Source of the DNA: Hericium rajendrae
Taxonomy: Eukaryota; Basidiomycota; Agaricomycetes; Russulales; Hericiaceae
Reading direction: 5' to 3'
Assembly: GCA_033439255.1 (NCBI GenBank)
Contig: CM065887.1
Coordinates: 1,426,001-1,490,000 of the forward strand
Length of the DNA: 64,000 nt
Below the pieces are notes generated by a model, which did not search any database, was not told the origin of the DNA, and saw only the letters and a list, made by a program, of their open reading frames with translations. Shown one piece after another: positions 34,017 to 45,613 of the stretch. The number at the start of each line of letters is the position of its first letter. The stretch's first letter is position 1. Position numbers and translations under genes: made by a program.

Positions 34017-35092
34017 ATGATACCAGTCATCACCGACCAGCCGCCTGTGAAACGGCCACGGGACGACGACTCCGGGCAGAGCGCCGGCAGCAGCAATGCC
34101 CAGCCTACCATCAACAAGAGCGACGACTTCTGGCTGGACGATGGCAATATCATCCTCGCGTGCGAGTCCACGAGCTTCCGCGTCCACCGGGGCGTCCTGG
34201 CGATGCATTCGCCGGTGTTCAAAGACATGCTTGCCTTGGGCAACCCGGAGTCGGAGCAGGGTTTTGAGGGCTGTCCGGTCGTGGTCCTGCCCGACGCCGC
34301 GGGGGACGTCCTCCACATGCTGAAGGCGCTGTATTATCGAGAGTATGTTGATCTACGTTCTCTGTATGGTCCGTTACTGATGCGATCTTCGGCAGCTACC
34401 CGCCCGCGGAGAAGGTGCAACTAGAACTGCTCGCGCCATTGTTGCGGATGGCGACCAAGTACATGCTCAGCAGCCTCAGAAAAGAGCTCATCTCCCGACT
34501 ACAAATCCTCCTCCCGGACACATTGGACGCATACATTTCGGCCGACCGGGTCAATCGCCTTGATGGACTCATCGATGCAGAGCTTGCTATCGAGCTTGGC
34601 GTAACTTGCGACCTGCCGATCATCCTCCCAGCCGCATTGTATATATCTGCCTTACGCCTGCAAGTTCAAATGCACAGCATGAAGCGGTTGCTGCCACCAA
34701 CCGACGACACCAACCTAAATCCCCATGCAGTCCGCTTCTTGAACAACTGGAACCACCTCCTGGACAACGTTTTCGCTACCCTGGACGACCAGCCATTCTG
34801 GAAGACATTGGAGGATGGAAGATGGAAATGCCTTAGTCACCATGCGTGCGATGGACTCCCGTTCGAGGCCAAGCGACAGATGGAGACGAGATGCAGAAGG
34901 CTGACAGTCAATGTCATGAAGCAGCCTATCATCAAGGTGCCACAAACATGGATGATATGTGGCGCCTGCAAGGACAACTTGCGGGCATACGAACACCAAT
35001 TACGAAGGAAACTATGGGACATCTTGCCGGCAGCGTGTGGATATTCGAGCTGGGATGCACTTCGTAACGAGCAGAGCGACGATAATGCCTGA
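34017..35092 (+). CDS. BTB/POZ domain protein (340 aa)
   Basis: Two exons, 34017..34342 and 34396..35092; 53-nt phase-2 intron (donor GTATGT, acceptor GGCAG). The N-terminus MIPVITDQPPVKRPRDDD contains the shared PxKRxR motif. BTB domain about residues 38-109: FWLDDGNIILACES, FRVHRGVLAMHSPVFKDM, FEGCPVVVLPD, MLKALYYR. Exon 2: LLAPLLRMATKYMLSSLR, GVTCDLPIILPAALYISAL, VRFLNNWNHLLDNVF, CDGLPFEAKRQMETRCRRL, CGACKDNLRAYEHQLRRKLW, DILPAACGYSSWDAL. Tail-to-tail with the BTB gene at 35499, from which it differs enough not to be a very recent copy. A complete member; adaptor role inferred from the BTB fold. Confidence 0.88.
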
Positions 35093-35498
35093 AGCGAGTC
35101 ATCATAAGAGAGGTGCGCCTATACTGTTGTTGTCTCCCCGGGCTTTTCTCATCTGAATACAATCATAATAGCACAACCATAGAAACCGTTGTCGGAAGAG
35201 CATAGATGTCCTGCAGACCTTGCGTCGCATGTAGAAAAAGCTGTACTCTTTTCACCCCCGTTTACTTAGTAATGACTTGGGCACGAGTTCTTAATTTTAT
35301 AATATGCCTACATAATATAGATACATACATCGTATTCCATTGATCTTAGACAAGAACGAGACAAATGCTACTCCGTCTGCACCCCCTAGAATCATGTTAC
35401 TCCTCCGAAAGCGATGGCCACTAGAGTTTCGATAGACAGGCTATGATCCATGGGAAATGTCTCCTGAAGCAACAATAGCGAGCCTGAGCGCACCCGTA
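35093..35498. other. Convergent spacer between two BTB genes
   Basis: About 400 bp holding both 3' ends. AT-rich in the middle (35270-35340). No other feature. Confidence 0.4.
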
Positions 35499-36596
35499 TT
35501 AAGATCCCTCGCGCAGGGCATCTTGTCTGCGCTGCTCAGCACGAAGTGCGTCCCAATCGGAATAGCCAGCTGCTTTGGGCAAAACGTCCCAGATCTTCTT
35601 TCGCAGCTCGCCTTGGTAGGTCAGCACGCCGGCCTTGCAGAAGGAACAGACCCCGTATTCCTCCATCGTGTCCGCCGGCATAATGTCCCGCTTCAGGACG
35701 TTGATCGTCAACCGCCTGCATTTTGTCTCCATCTCCCGCTTGGCCTCGAGCGGGAGCCCTGGACACTCGCCGGCGTCCTTGGGATTAAGACACTTCCAAT
35801 ACTCGGCGTCCAGTGTCTCCCACGGCGCTTCGCCCTCCAAGCTGGAGAACACGTCGTCCATGAGGTCGTTCCAATTGCTCATGAAGCGGAGGCAGCGGAT
35901 CTGCGCGAAGGACGGGGAAGTGATATTGCCAGTAGGCGACAACAGCCGGTTCTTGCCGCCGATGAACATCTGCAAAGCGCACATGTATAGCGCGGCTGGA
36001 ACGATGATCGGCACGCCGCAAGTGAGGCCCAGTTCGACGCCGACTTCTGGATCCAGTTTCGTAACCGGAGTGCGATTGAACCGCTCAAACGAGGTGTATG
36101 TTTCGTGCGTGTCTGGGAACAGGATCTGGAGTCGTGGGATGATCTCCTTCCTGAAACTGCTGAACTTGTACTTTGTTGCCATCCGCAACAAGGATGCGAG
36201 AACCTCGAGATCCAGTCTCTCCTTGGTTGCGTAGCTGCTGATGATTGCATTAGTTAGGTGAGTCTGGAGGTTCAGTTCGACTTACTCTCGAAAATACAGA
36301 GCTTTCAGGACGTGAAGAATGTCATCCGCCGGGTCGGGAAGGGTCACTACCGTACAGTCCTCGAATTTGTCTTCGTCCGGGTTTCCCACAGCGAGCATGT
36401 CTTTGAATACCCGCGAGTGCAGCGCAAGGACGCTTTGATGGACGCGGAACCCTGTGGACTCGCAGACTAGGATAATGTTGCCATCGTGCAGCCAGAGGTC
36501 GCGGCTCTTCTTGATGGCAAGCTGGGTACTGCGGCTGCTTGCCGAACCCTGCTCGAGATCGTCCCTTGGTCGTTTTATAGGACGCTGGTCGGACAT
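35499..36596 (-). CDS. BTB/POZ domain protein (348 aa)
   Basis: Two exons, complement(35499..36234, 36286..36596); 51-nt phase-2 intron (donor GTAAGT, acceptor CAGCAG). I chose the ATG at 36596, MSDQRPIKRPRDDLEQ, because it gives the family N-terminus; the frame is open further upstream. BTB domain about residues 33-103: LWLHDGNIILVCESTGFRVH, LALHSRVFKDM, FEDCTVVTLPD, VLKALYFR. Exon 2: LEVLASLLRMATKYKFSSFR, GLTCGVPIIVPAALYMCAL, CLRFMSNWNDLMDDVFSSLE, CPGLPLEAKREMETKCRRL, CSFCKAGVLTYQGELRKKIW, DVLPKAAGYSDWDAL. The GY signature has lost its Cys (KAAGY). The pseudogene at 22188 derives from a gene of this type. Confidence 0.88.
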
Positions 36597-39332
36597 GTCT
36601 TGGAATGTGTAGGGTAGAAGGATGAAAGCTAGACGGTGCTTTATTCGAAGGTGATCATTGTAGTCTTTATATATACAGATGATGGGAGACGCTTTGACGA
36701 GATGTTGCTTCCTCCCATTTTGTACTCCGACATCATGATCGACTGATCGAGCCTTCCAAAAACAAAAAGCTCTATTATGTAGCAATCAAAGCAATTAACT
36801 TACCATGTTCCTGTCCCGGAAAACAACAGATTCTAAGCAAACCCTCTTTATAATTGGCCTCACGTATCAGGCTGCTTCCAGGTGTCAAGGAGTAAAAGAA
36901 TAGGGCAAACGGCAGAACAAAGAGAGAGCACGGCAACCAGATAGTGGGGCCCACATCCGTCATCAGCAAAAGTGCGAAATTAAGAATTGCCCTGGTGGCG
37001 CCTGGTGGCGGATGGCCGGGGTCAGCGGTCCGGGTGCCAGACGATTTACGCTTACGTGAACTGGTATGACACAAGCGAGTTTGCTCGCACTCTTATCTGG
37101 GCTCTTCCCAATCGAGGCCTTGCTTGTATGGCTGTGACGAGGAGCTCAGCGATCTGGTGAGGACTTATAAGGTCCATTCTATCATTGGGAGCACCTTATA
37201 ATGCCCTGCCCGTCGTGGATGACAACATATATGGCATTGTGAGTTCTACCTACAATGACACGAAGCCCGTCTCCTCCAACAGATCCTCGCCTTCATTGTC
37301 ACTGGCGTGCTCCTCAATAGGATTGAGATCCTCCTCGCTGTTATCAAAGGTGTGTTCTCCACATACTTTTCGTCTTCCTCGCCTCCGCATTCATCGCCTC
37401 GTCGCCCCGTACCCGTCGCGCTCGTCGCCATCATCCTCACCCTCAGACTTGTGCTCCTCCCGCTCTCCGCTGTCCCCACGCTCATCGGCATTTCCACCGG
37501 GCGCGTTTCCATATCCGTCGTGCATGCACTACTTCTTCGCAAGCCTAACGATACACGCGCTTTCCTTACCCTTCCTTCGCTTCCTTTCGAACTATGCACT
37601 GCACGCACTCCTTCACTCATCCTTGTTCCGATCGATCCCTCGCGCGGGCCGTACCTTCGTCCACCTCACTCACTCGCCTTGCGCGCGCGCATGATCCTCG
37701 CCAGTCCTCGCCTTTGCGGCGATTGTCCCTCCGCACGTACTATGGGACGCGCTGTACGTGCCCGTTCCGTAGATGAACATCTCCTGGAATGTCGCGTGGA
37801 TGACGACTCTAATTGTCGCATAGACTACGCGTGTGAGGCATATTCGTCCCGTTTGCCGACGGGACACCGATCGTGTCCATCGGGCACTGTCACCCTGGCG
37901 ATGCGCCGCGTACCGGCGGGAGCGTTCGTGAGATCAGGCTATGCGCAATGTTTGGCTGTCATGGCTGCCGCCCGTCTGGATAACTTACTTACTGAAGGCC
38001 GCCCATTAATGGACTTCTAGCAAGACGTTCGGCCAGTTTGGGGATGGGCATGATGACGTCATCCAGGTTTCCATCTGCGTGATCGAAACGCGTCAATAAA
38101 TACAAATACAGCATATCGCGTCGTTCTCGAGGTCAAACTCGTCTCGTCCCTCTTTCCTCCCTCCATCATGTCCCCATCCTCCCCCACTCTTCTCTTATAC
38201 CTTCTTACCATTCCTGCTCCCATCCTATCGTCTCAAGTATCCTTTCGGACTCTATCTAAGTCAAGATCATGTCCGATTGTCGAGAGCCGTCCCGCGCGGC
38301 CGTTGTCGGCTTGTTTGATGTAAGCGCATATATTCACGCTGGGTTACTCACTGAATCCATACTGACAATTCTTAAGGCTCGGTAGTTTCATAATTATCTC
38401 TGAGCTGGATGACGATTGCAGGGTTTTTGGCTGCATATAGTTTGCCCCAGGCTGCTTCTGCCGCCGAACAACGCATTGCCGCAAGTATGACTCCGCAATA
38501 TCCCCTAGCGCGGCACATCAAAGCTGTCTGTATGTATGCCATATCTTTGCCTTCTTGTCTGTTCTGTAACGCCCTGGCTGACTTGTTCAATTCGCTGTAG
38601 CTGCTGTGAAACGCTTGTGCTCGTCTTCGTTAGTTTCGCCTTGCTCAAGTAGCCTTTCTGCTGGCGCGTTTCCTTGCGCTAGGGTCTGCAGATGGTAGAA
38701 ATTTATTTTTATGGGAAGCTTTCTTCGGTGCGTACTGGCTGGGTATCATAAGTAGTCACTCGTGTACCGTTGTACGTAGACTAGGTCTTGCGAATATTAT
38801 GTATTTTTTTTTCGCGTTCGCTTCGAACATGCAAATGGTTCACAAAAATATATTACTGAGATCAGATATATAGGATTGGACTTTTATGCCGCGAAATACC
38901 CTGATAATGTTGGAGCACCTGGCGAGACCTTGTAAGGTCCACCAGGTACCACGAGGCCTTGTCATGCATATCATCCTGGTGGCACCTGGTCAGAAAATCC
39001 ATCGGCGAAAAGGTCTTTCCAGAAGCTCATCTGCCGGATATACCTGGCATACCTGGCCATCCTTATAAGGTATCTTAATCCCTGGCCGTACTCTTGCAGT
39101 TTTGCTGATGGTCAGCCTGAATGCAGAGGCCGACGATATAGTGCTTACACTCGTCGTTCGAGAAACGTAGCGCGTCCCGTGTGCCGCCGCCGTTAAGGGC
39201 AAGTTCCTTATGAGTGTTTGTTAATCTGGGGAGTTCTGCCAAAGACTGCATGCTCTCCAGAATCCGCCATTGACATAGTGCTAGACGGCCTGCTCAGCGA
39301 GGAAGAGGATATCGCTGAGGAAGAGGCGTTGT
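36597..39332. other. Gene-poor stretch; one weak plus-strand candidate
   Basis: The best candidate is around 37185-38020, where an acceptor-like CCTCCAACAG precedes a hydrophobic segment (ILAFIVTGVLLNRIEILLAV) and then GTGTGT, but no complete frame could be built. 38150-38600 has the look of a short gene leader (pyrimidine-rich, then ATG at 38269) without a supported product. Near 38915-38990 the words CACCTGG and CCACCAGGT recur. No mobile element recognised. Confidence 0.3.
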
Positions 39333-39900
39333 TCAGCAAGAAGGTGTCAAGTAGATGGACCATGGGACGATCAGCAATGGGCTTAGATTATCGGAATGAA
39401 AGGAATAGTGAGACCGCTTATTCGTGTCTGATGCAATCCCGGCGCGCACAGATATAGGCATTCCAGCACTCGGTGCACATTGAACAGCGGAGAAGACCCG
39501 TCCAACGAAGCTAATCGTAAGTCTTCCCCGCAACGCAACGGGAAGCTGAAGAATTAGATAGCCAATAGGCACGGCACCGAAGTGGAGGACAATAGCATCC
39601 TCTCTCCAGGAACGCGCGGTGGTGAGCAACAAGTATGCAAGATAGTCCAAAAACATAGTCGCTGAGATTGCATCTCCGGGTGAGATCATGGCGTGATGTA
39701 GCTGAGAATCCGTTTCAGTTCCGAGGATGCCTATATGACTTGCTTTGAGTGACTCTCACGACATGGCCACCTCTGCGGTTTTGGGATCGGGTCAGGACAT
39801 CTTGAGAGATGTCATGAAGAAGTTTGTTATCGAGGTCGACAACTCGCGGGCGATACCGATAAATCTGGGTGCAAGATATGAGCTGGCATCGCGAAACGTC
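39333..39900 (-). pseudogene. Coding fragment related to 40895-41380, unrecognised
   Basis: The minus-strand frame 39333-39689 (MISPGDAISATMFLDYLAYL onward, with a hydrophobic stretch and FVGRVFSAVQCAPSAGMP) and the sequence upstream of it resemble, at the DNA level, the minus-strand fragment near 41180-41380 (shared TCTCAGCTA..CATCA-type stretch followed by CCGGAGAT). No start or full frame is visible here. Possibly remnants of a duplicated gene on either side of the lectin. Family unknown. Confidence 0.35.
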
Positions 39901-40270
39901 TGGTGAGCCTGAAAGGAGCGTGAATGTGGAGAAGTATCCCGCACTTATTCAATCTTCAGCTTGATGCCTCGGGATTGTTGATGCGCTGTTAAGAAGCAAA
40001 ACCTCAGGATGCAGAGCATATAATGCGGATTTGAGCGACAGGCCCAAAGCCACTGGATAAGCGCGTGAACAAATCTGCTTAGTTATACGGAACGGGGATG
40101 GAGGTTGGATATGGATACGAGCGAGGCAGACCAGCAGAAGACATAGGCGCGTGAAGTGTGTCAGACATGGGGACGAAGAGACCGCGGGTTCAGCGTTGAC
40201 GAAGAGACACAGGAAGGTGGTCCGATCGTATAAACAAGAGAGGCGCTTGTGTAGATTGCCCAAAGCTTGC

Positions 40271-40732
40271 CTACTTAACCTCTTCAACATTACCAATGGT
40301 AATAGAAACCTCGACGATACTTCCCGACCGCTGTGTAACATTCATGTCGACCAACTTCCCCCCGTTTGTGTTCTTCCTGACACGGCCAGATGGGCTGACA
40401 GTACTGTAGGGCCCGCCGTCATACCACTTCGGGAGCATCTGCCCGAGCACATCTTCGGAGCCCAGATCGGCAGCGACGTCGACCCACACTCGGTCGTTGT
40501 GGATGCCGAGGACGGCAACAAAGAACTCGCCCTTCTCGTTGGCGAAGCGGAGCGCGCCGGAGGTTCCACTGCCGTTGAGGACGAGCGTTTTCTTGACGAC
40601 GCTGGGCTCGACGCTGTTGCCGGGTTGCTTCCAGACACCACCTCCGGCGTAGTGCCAGACGCTTTTCTCAGCGACGAAGAAGGCATCGGCGGTGAGGCTC
40701 TGGACGACGATAACGTTGAGTGTGTATGCCAT
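40271..40732 (-). CDS. Fungal fruit-body lectin (153 aa)
   Basis: A single-exon gene starting MAYTLNVIVVQ. It matches the fungal fruit-body lectin family (ABL, XCL): FFVAEKSVWHYAGGGVWKQ, then LVLNGSGTSGALRFANEKGE, where the S-G of GSGTSG belongs to the T-antigen disaccharide site in known members, then GIHNDRVWVDVAADL and a C-terminal IVEVSITIG strand. The length is close to the usual 143 aa. There is no signal peptide, as in the family; these lectins are cytosolic, form tetramers, bind Gal-beta-1,3-GalNAc and GlcNAc, and act in defence against fungivores. The frame is open further upstream to 40831, but the MAYTL start fits the family. Intact here. Confidence 0.88.
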   Translation of the reverse strand: MAYTLNVIVVQSLTADAFFVAEKSVWHYAGGGVWKQPGNSVEPSVVKKTLVLNGSGTSGALRFANEKGEFFVAVLGIHNDRVWVDVAADLGSEDVLGQMLPKWYDGGPYSTVSPSGRVRKNTNGGKLVDMNVTQRSGSIVEVSITIGNVEEVK

Positions 40733-40894
40733 TGTGCGAAGAATTGATTGGCTGTAGATGGGTCGATTGGGGATGTGGGTAGGATATGGCCTAAGATGAA
40801 GTATTGGTAAGGTGAAAGCAAAGGCGCACATAGTAGATACTCACTATGCAATGGCTCGATTGACCTGGTGGAGAATGCTGAGCCAGACAGCGCT

Positions 40895-42546
40895 TTAAGA
40901 GTAGAAAAGGATGGCCCTCAATATCCAATTGGTGGCCGTCGAAGTGTCGGATATAGAGCAGATAGCACCAGGGACTTGCAGAACAGGCATCAAACATTGA
41001 AGCAAGATGCTGTCATTCACGAGAGGAAAACGGCAGCACTCTGACGGATGCAACAGACCACTCGATGCATCTGAATTGAGAAGGAGGTGGTTTCCTTCGC
41101 CATGGAAGTCGGAGGACGCACAGGTCAACTTGAACCATGACATCGGAATGCAAGACAATAGAACAGTCTCCGGACAAGCATAGGTTATATCTCCGGTCGA
41201 GGTTATGATGTGGCATAGCTGGGAGTCCGTCACTATTCCGAGTTGGCTTGCGCGGCTCGGAATAACTGCCAGTCTCACGATGCGACCTCCCCAGTCACCT
41301 GTGATCGATTCTGGACGTCTTCGAGGATATGATGGACAAAGTCGTCTTCCGATTCGATAAGTGATGAATGATACTATGAGAGATCTGCCAATGAGGGTAG
41401 AGGCGGACTAAATCCAAACATCCTAGATTTTCAGACGGATCATCTTCTGCACCGGAATTGCATGGATCAGATGTGAGATATATTGTTCCAATGATGATTC
41501 TCGGAATCTAGAGGTCATGAGCACGATAACGGAGAAGGCTATGGCGGCGAGCTGCCAGGCTCGTTTGACGTTCGACCTGCTATGTTCGCCATCATGATAA
41601 TCTGGCAACCTTTTAACTTAGCTCAGAACGCAGAAACTAAGAACTGTGACTTACCGTACATGCGCATGGCACGGGAGCACCTGAGATCGAATGGGCGTCG
41701 CCGCACGGCATTCTGATTTCACCGTCGCGGATATGTTTCACCCGGGTCAAGCCATGGTGCTCACGACCTGTGCGTTCTAGCTCTTCAAAACTTCTGAACA
41801 GCCATATGGTCCCGTCATCGGCGGGAAGCTGTCGAAAGAAACCGAGACGGTCGGATACGGTCGCAGGCGCCATGAGCGTCGGCACCATTCACCAGCTCAT
41901 GATGGTAGATATCAAGGATACGAAGTTTGCGTCAACTACGCAGGACACTATTCCCCTGGAATGCAACGAAGTCTGCGACAGCAGCGGATGTCACAGCTTT
42001 TCCGCAGGTACCTAAGATAATGCAACATGCGTCAGAGAATACTGTAAGATCCGGGGATTTTGATTGAGTCATTTGGTGTTGCTGCCCATAAGAACATAAT
42101 AGAGGCAAGAGGTCCGGTCGCTCTCAAGGCACTTAAATCTGGACGGGATGGAGCTGTGTCAGTACCAGTCAGCTTGCAACCGATGCCCGGCTGTATAACA
42201 ACTTCGCCGCTGCACCCCACATGAGTCAATATACCAGACGATAATACGCAAACGAAAACCGCTGTAGCTTCCAGCCAAAGCGTTATTCATAGCCTGTCAT
42301 GATCTCCCGGAGGACAGCACAGGTCGTGGCTACCTTAATCAGACCTGACAGATGAGTTGGCGGGATGAGCTGGCGCTCTGGGGCCATGAAGGTGATGAAG
42401 TCCCACAAAGTAAAGTAGACACTCACTCGACCGTCACTCAAGTCCCAATATCGTGGTATGAATGCTGTCCGCTGCTGACTCCCGAGAAGATGGAAACCAA
42501 GCCTTGGGACGGAGAGCGTTGAAATGCGGGGTTGAGTCACAGCCAC
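40895..42546 (-). other. Group of minus-strand coding-like fragments, unrecognised
   Basis: Three segments look coding but were not assembled: 42283-42546 (STLSVPRLGFHLLGSQQRTA), 41637-41888 (MAPATVSDRLGFFRQLPADD, ending at ACG before GTAAGT) and 40895-41380 (FVHHILEDVQNRS, then VTDSQLCHIITSTGDI). A hydrophobic helix, AWQLAAIAFSVIVLMTS, is encoded at 41423-41608. Frames do not join cleanly across the obvious splice sites (the 41637 exon followed by the next acceptor soon meets a stop). It may be one or two genes with decay. No family recognised. Confidence 0.35.
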
Positions 42547-42722
42547 TCAAGTACTGGATGTGACCTGGTCACGTCACAGGGGAACTACAGCCGCCACACA
42601 CCGAGCGTCACCCAGTACAGCTTCCTTCACTTACAACATCTACCGTTCGTATCCTTGTTCTTTTATACACCCTTGCGTCTGATCCTCTCGTTCTCTAGGA
42701 TCCTTGCAAACTACCCACCTTG

Positions 42723-43639
42723 ATGCGAGTGTCTGCTATTCCTATCCTCGTCGCCGGTGCGGGTCTCGGTGAGTAACCCTATCCCTATCTATCGAGCGCC
42801 GACCACTGATACTCGAAATGCAGTCGGCGCGAGCCCTCTCAATGTCATGATAGCATCGACAGAGATGTCGGCGCTGCGCCTTGGACACCCTGCCGCCGCC
42901 GGAATCTCTGATGCCAATGCCGTGAACGGCGGCGCCGCAGTCGACCCGAGCGCGCCCGGGCGCATGCGCCATATGTGCAAGGGCATGCAGAAGACCGTCT
43001 CCGACGGTGTCATCCGCATCTTCAGCGTGTTCGGCCTAGGCCGCATGACGCCCCCGCCCGTCACGATGCCCATCGTCCAGCCAAGCTCCGACGAGGCCGA
43101 CGAAGCTCACGGCCACAAGGGCGTCATCGTCAAGTTCGGCGGTTTCGCCACGCCCAGCCACGCAGCTGTGGACATCAACGGCGCATCTGCGAATGAGGAT
43201 GCGCCCGTTCGCACCCAGCCCATGGTGATCCACCACCACAACATGCACATGCACGGGTTCAACCCGCGTGCACCCTTCTGGGCCCGGGTCCACCGTTCCC
43301 TGATGCTGCTCGGACCCTGGGAGGGCCGCGCCGTTGCCTTCGTCCTCGGTGAGTGCTATTTATAGTGCCCACATCACCTTGTCACTCATCTGTCCATCTC
43401 GCATCACAGGCTGTGGTATCGGCGTCCTCCTGCGCATGGTCTGGGTCCTCACCGTCCTGACGTTCCGCACGATCCGCGGCACGTCGCGCGAGGAGCCCGA
43501 GGTCATTTACCATGAGATCGTCTTCGAGGACGCCGAGGACATCCTCGTGGCCCCGCCGCAGTACACCGATGAGAAGGTCGCTTTGGCTGCCGCCGAGGGC
43601 AACAACAAGCCCGCTGAGGGCGAACAGCCACGCGTCTAG
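42723..43639 (+). CDS. Hypothetical membrane protein (266 aa)
   Basis: Three exons, 42723..42768, 42824..43348, 43410..43639, with GT-AG borders and exact frame. It begins MRVSAIPILVAGAGLVGASP, which looks like a signal peptide. The middle is low in hydrophobic residues, with IRIFSVFGLGRM, a His-rich patch (VIHHHNMHMHGF) and HRSLMLLGPWEGR. One clear membrane helix is created across intron 2 (VAFVLGCGIGVLLRMVWVLT), followed by an acidic tail (EEPEVIYHEIVFEDAEDI) ending EQPRV. Topology is therefore probably secreted-side N-terminus with a cytosolic acidic tail. No family recognised; the orderly introns and codon use argue for a real gene. The His patch could bind metal, but that is a guess. Confidence 0.75.
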
Positions 43640-44512
43640 CGCAGCAGGCTTTGTTCTAAAGCCAGTTACATAACACTGACGTATCCGTCTCTTCACGGGG
43701 CGTGCAATCAGCATGATCTGAGTATCTCAGTCCCCATACATTCATCGTGTATCTTCTTTCTTGCGCGTGTCTGTTCCCTTCGCGATTTGCTTTTAGTATA
43801 AATGATCGAAAATCTAGAGATAATCCCGTTACTTACCATCGCTATGCTAGGCCCCCGCGGTCGGACTGTCATTCTCGCTCTTCCGGTAGGATCTGCCTGT
43901 AGGTCTCGAATTCCGGCAGTGATCACCGTACGTGAACGAATTGTATACTATTGTGTTGCCCCTTGCGGATAGCTAGAAAGATCAATTCTATAAAGGGTGA
44001 GTGATTTAGATTAAAGGTTGAGAGGTTCTTCGGATCATGGAGTCAGTGAAATGTGCGAGATGCAGTGCGAGTGCGTTACAGACTCTACTAGAGAATTGCT
44101 TAGTCCATTATGAGCTGCTGGTGCTTAGAGCTTGGTGGCGTGACGCTAGTACAGAGCTTTGAAATACGAGGATCAGACGATGCTGAACCATACTTCGCAG
44201 ACCAATGAAGGAGATATCGACAACTTCGTGGTAAGCCCGGCCTGTTACCGAGATTTTCACCGGTCGAAAAGCAAGCACTATAAGATCATTTTGACCATAA
44301 GCTAAATACTAATGATACAGAAATATTCAATAGAGGAGCAATAACGATGGTGAATGAGTTATGCACTGTAGAGTGTCCCATATGTTCAATCTGCTTTTAC
44401 TGATACAATAGCTTGAATACCGAGATGAGATGCGAGTATGATGGGTATAGTGTGTCAGAGATTTTGTAGAATAAGCCAAGACCTGTGTCAGAAGAGATGA
44501 GCAACAAATCAA
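43640..44512. other. Convergent spacer, no gene seen
   Basis: Between the 3' ends of the membrane protein gene and the BTB gene at 44513. AT-rich from 43990 to 44500. Small frames not supported. Confidence 0.45.
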
Positions 44513-45613
44513 TCAGCACCCCGCCTGCGCTTGCCGCACGGCCTGCCAATCGCGGAACCCACACGCCCCTGGCAGCGCCTCCCAAATGCGGTCCTTCATC
44601 TCCTCATCGAACGCTTTGAGCACGCCCTCGCACGCGGCGCACAGGCGCGCGCCCTCCGAATCGATCGCGCCCGCCGCGACGCGCGCGCAGCCGAAGGGGT
44701 TGCACTCGAGCGCGCGGTAGCGCCGCTCGATCGCCTGGCGCTCCGCGTCCGTCCAGCCGCCGCAGACGGGGCAGCCGTGCGGGAACATGCGCGTCCAGGG
44801 ATTATGCGCGAGCGTGCGCGAGTCGAGCGCGCTCTCGACGGCGGTGCGCAGCGCGTCGCGCGCGAGGAGGCACGCGCGCAGGGCGGGGCGGCTCAGCTGC
44901 AGGGGCTGCCCGTGAGAGAGCGTCGCGCGGGGCTCGTCGAGCAGCTTGGGCAGGCTCCAGAGTGCGACTTCGAAGCAAGCCACAGGCGTGATGGCGGGGA
45001 TGTTGTAGGAGATGCCGAATTCCACGGCGATGGCGGGGTCGTAGTCTGCGGGGAGGATCGTGCGGGCTTTGTCCTGCGCGTAGTCGGTGCGTTCGGAGGG
45101 GAACATAAGGACGAGGTGCTCGACGAGCTCGGAGCGGAGCTCGTCGAAGGCGTATTTCGTGGAGAGCTTGAGCAGAGAGTTTAGAAGCTCGAAGGTTATC
45201 ATGGTCTTTCCTCTGGCAAATCTGCATTTCGTCTTCAATACATCGGGTGGGGGGAGAAACAGCACCCGCACCCACTTTCGAGAATACAGTGCTCGAAGCA
45301 GCTTCAGCATGTCATCCGAATCATCGTCCAGCCGGACCACGACACAACCATCCAGCATCTCATTGCAGCCCGGATCAGCGTCCCCAAGTGCAAACATGTC
45401 TTTGAAAACAGCCGAATTGAATGCAAGCACGCCCTTGTGGACACGGTATCCCGTATCACCGCATACAATGATGATACTGCCGTCGTCAAACCAGAACTCG
45501 GAAGATGTGCGCGAGAACGGGGGATAAGGCTGGCCCAGGTCACCCCGCATATGGGGCTCGGGTTTGGAATCGTGGTCGTTTCGGGAACGCTTGGCGGGTG
45601 GGTGCAGGTCCAT
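44513..45613 (-). CDS. BTB/POZ domain protein, LLKLSTKY subgroup (348 aa)
   Basis: Two exons, complement(44513..45221, 45276..45613). The 54-nt intron (donor GTGGGT, acceptor TGCAG) has no stop and a length divisible by three, so the unspliced frame is open as well. The start MDLHPPAKRSRND at 45613 fits the family; an upstream in-frame ATG at 45790 would add 59 residues. BTB domain about residues 38-112: FWFDDGSIIIVCGDTGYRVH, LAFNSAVFKDMFALGD, LDGCVVVRLDDD, LLRALYSRK. Exon 2: LLNSLLKLSTKYAFDELRSE, GISYNIPAITPVACFEVAL, CPVCGGWTDAERQAIERRYR, CAACEGVLKAFDEEMKDRIW, EALPGACGFRDWQAV. The CxxCGG and CxxC pairs are complete. Exon 2 is much more GC-rich than its neighbours. Confidence 0.88.
   Translation of the reverse strand: MDLHPPAKRSRNDHDSKPEPHMRGDLGQPYPPFSRTSSEFWFDDGSIIIVCGDTGYRVHKGVLAFNSAVFKDMFALGDADPGCNEMLDGCVVVRLDDDSDDMLKLLRALYSRKWVRVLFLPPPDVLKTKCRFARGKTMITFELLNSLLKLSTKYAFDELRSELVEHLVLMFPSERTDYAQDKARTILPADYDPAIAVEFGISYNIPAITPVACFEVALWSLPKLLDEPRATLSHGQPLQLSRPALRACLLARDALRTAVESALDSRTLAHNPWTRMFPHGCPVCGGWTDAERQAIERRYRALECNPFGCARVAAGAIDSEGARLCAACEGVLKAFDEEMKDRIWEALPGACGFRDWQAVRQAQAGC

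Noticed and set aside
37307-38020. 237-codon plus-strand frame
   Set aside because: Hydrophobic start but no family, and codon pattern and splice signals do not give a consistent gene; reported only as a weak candidate.
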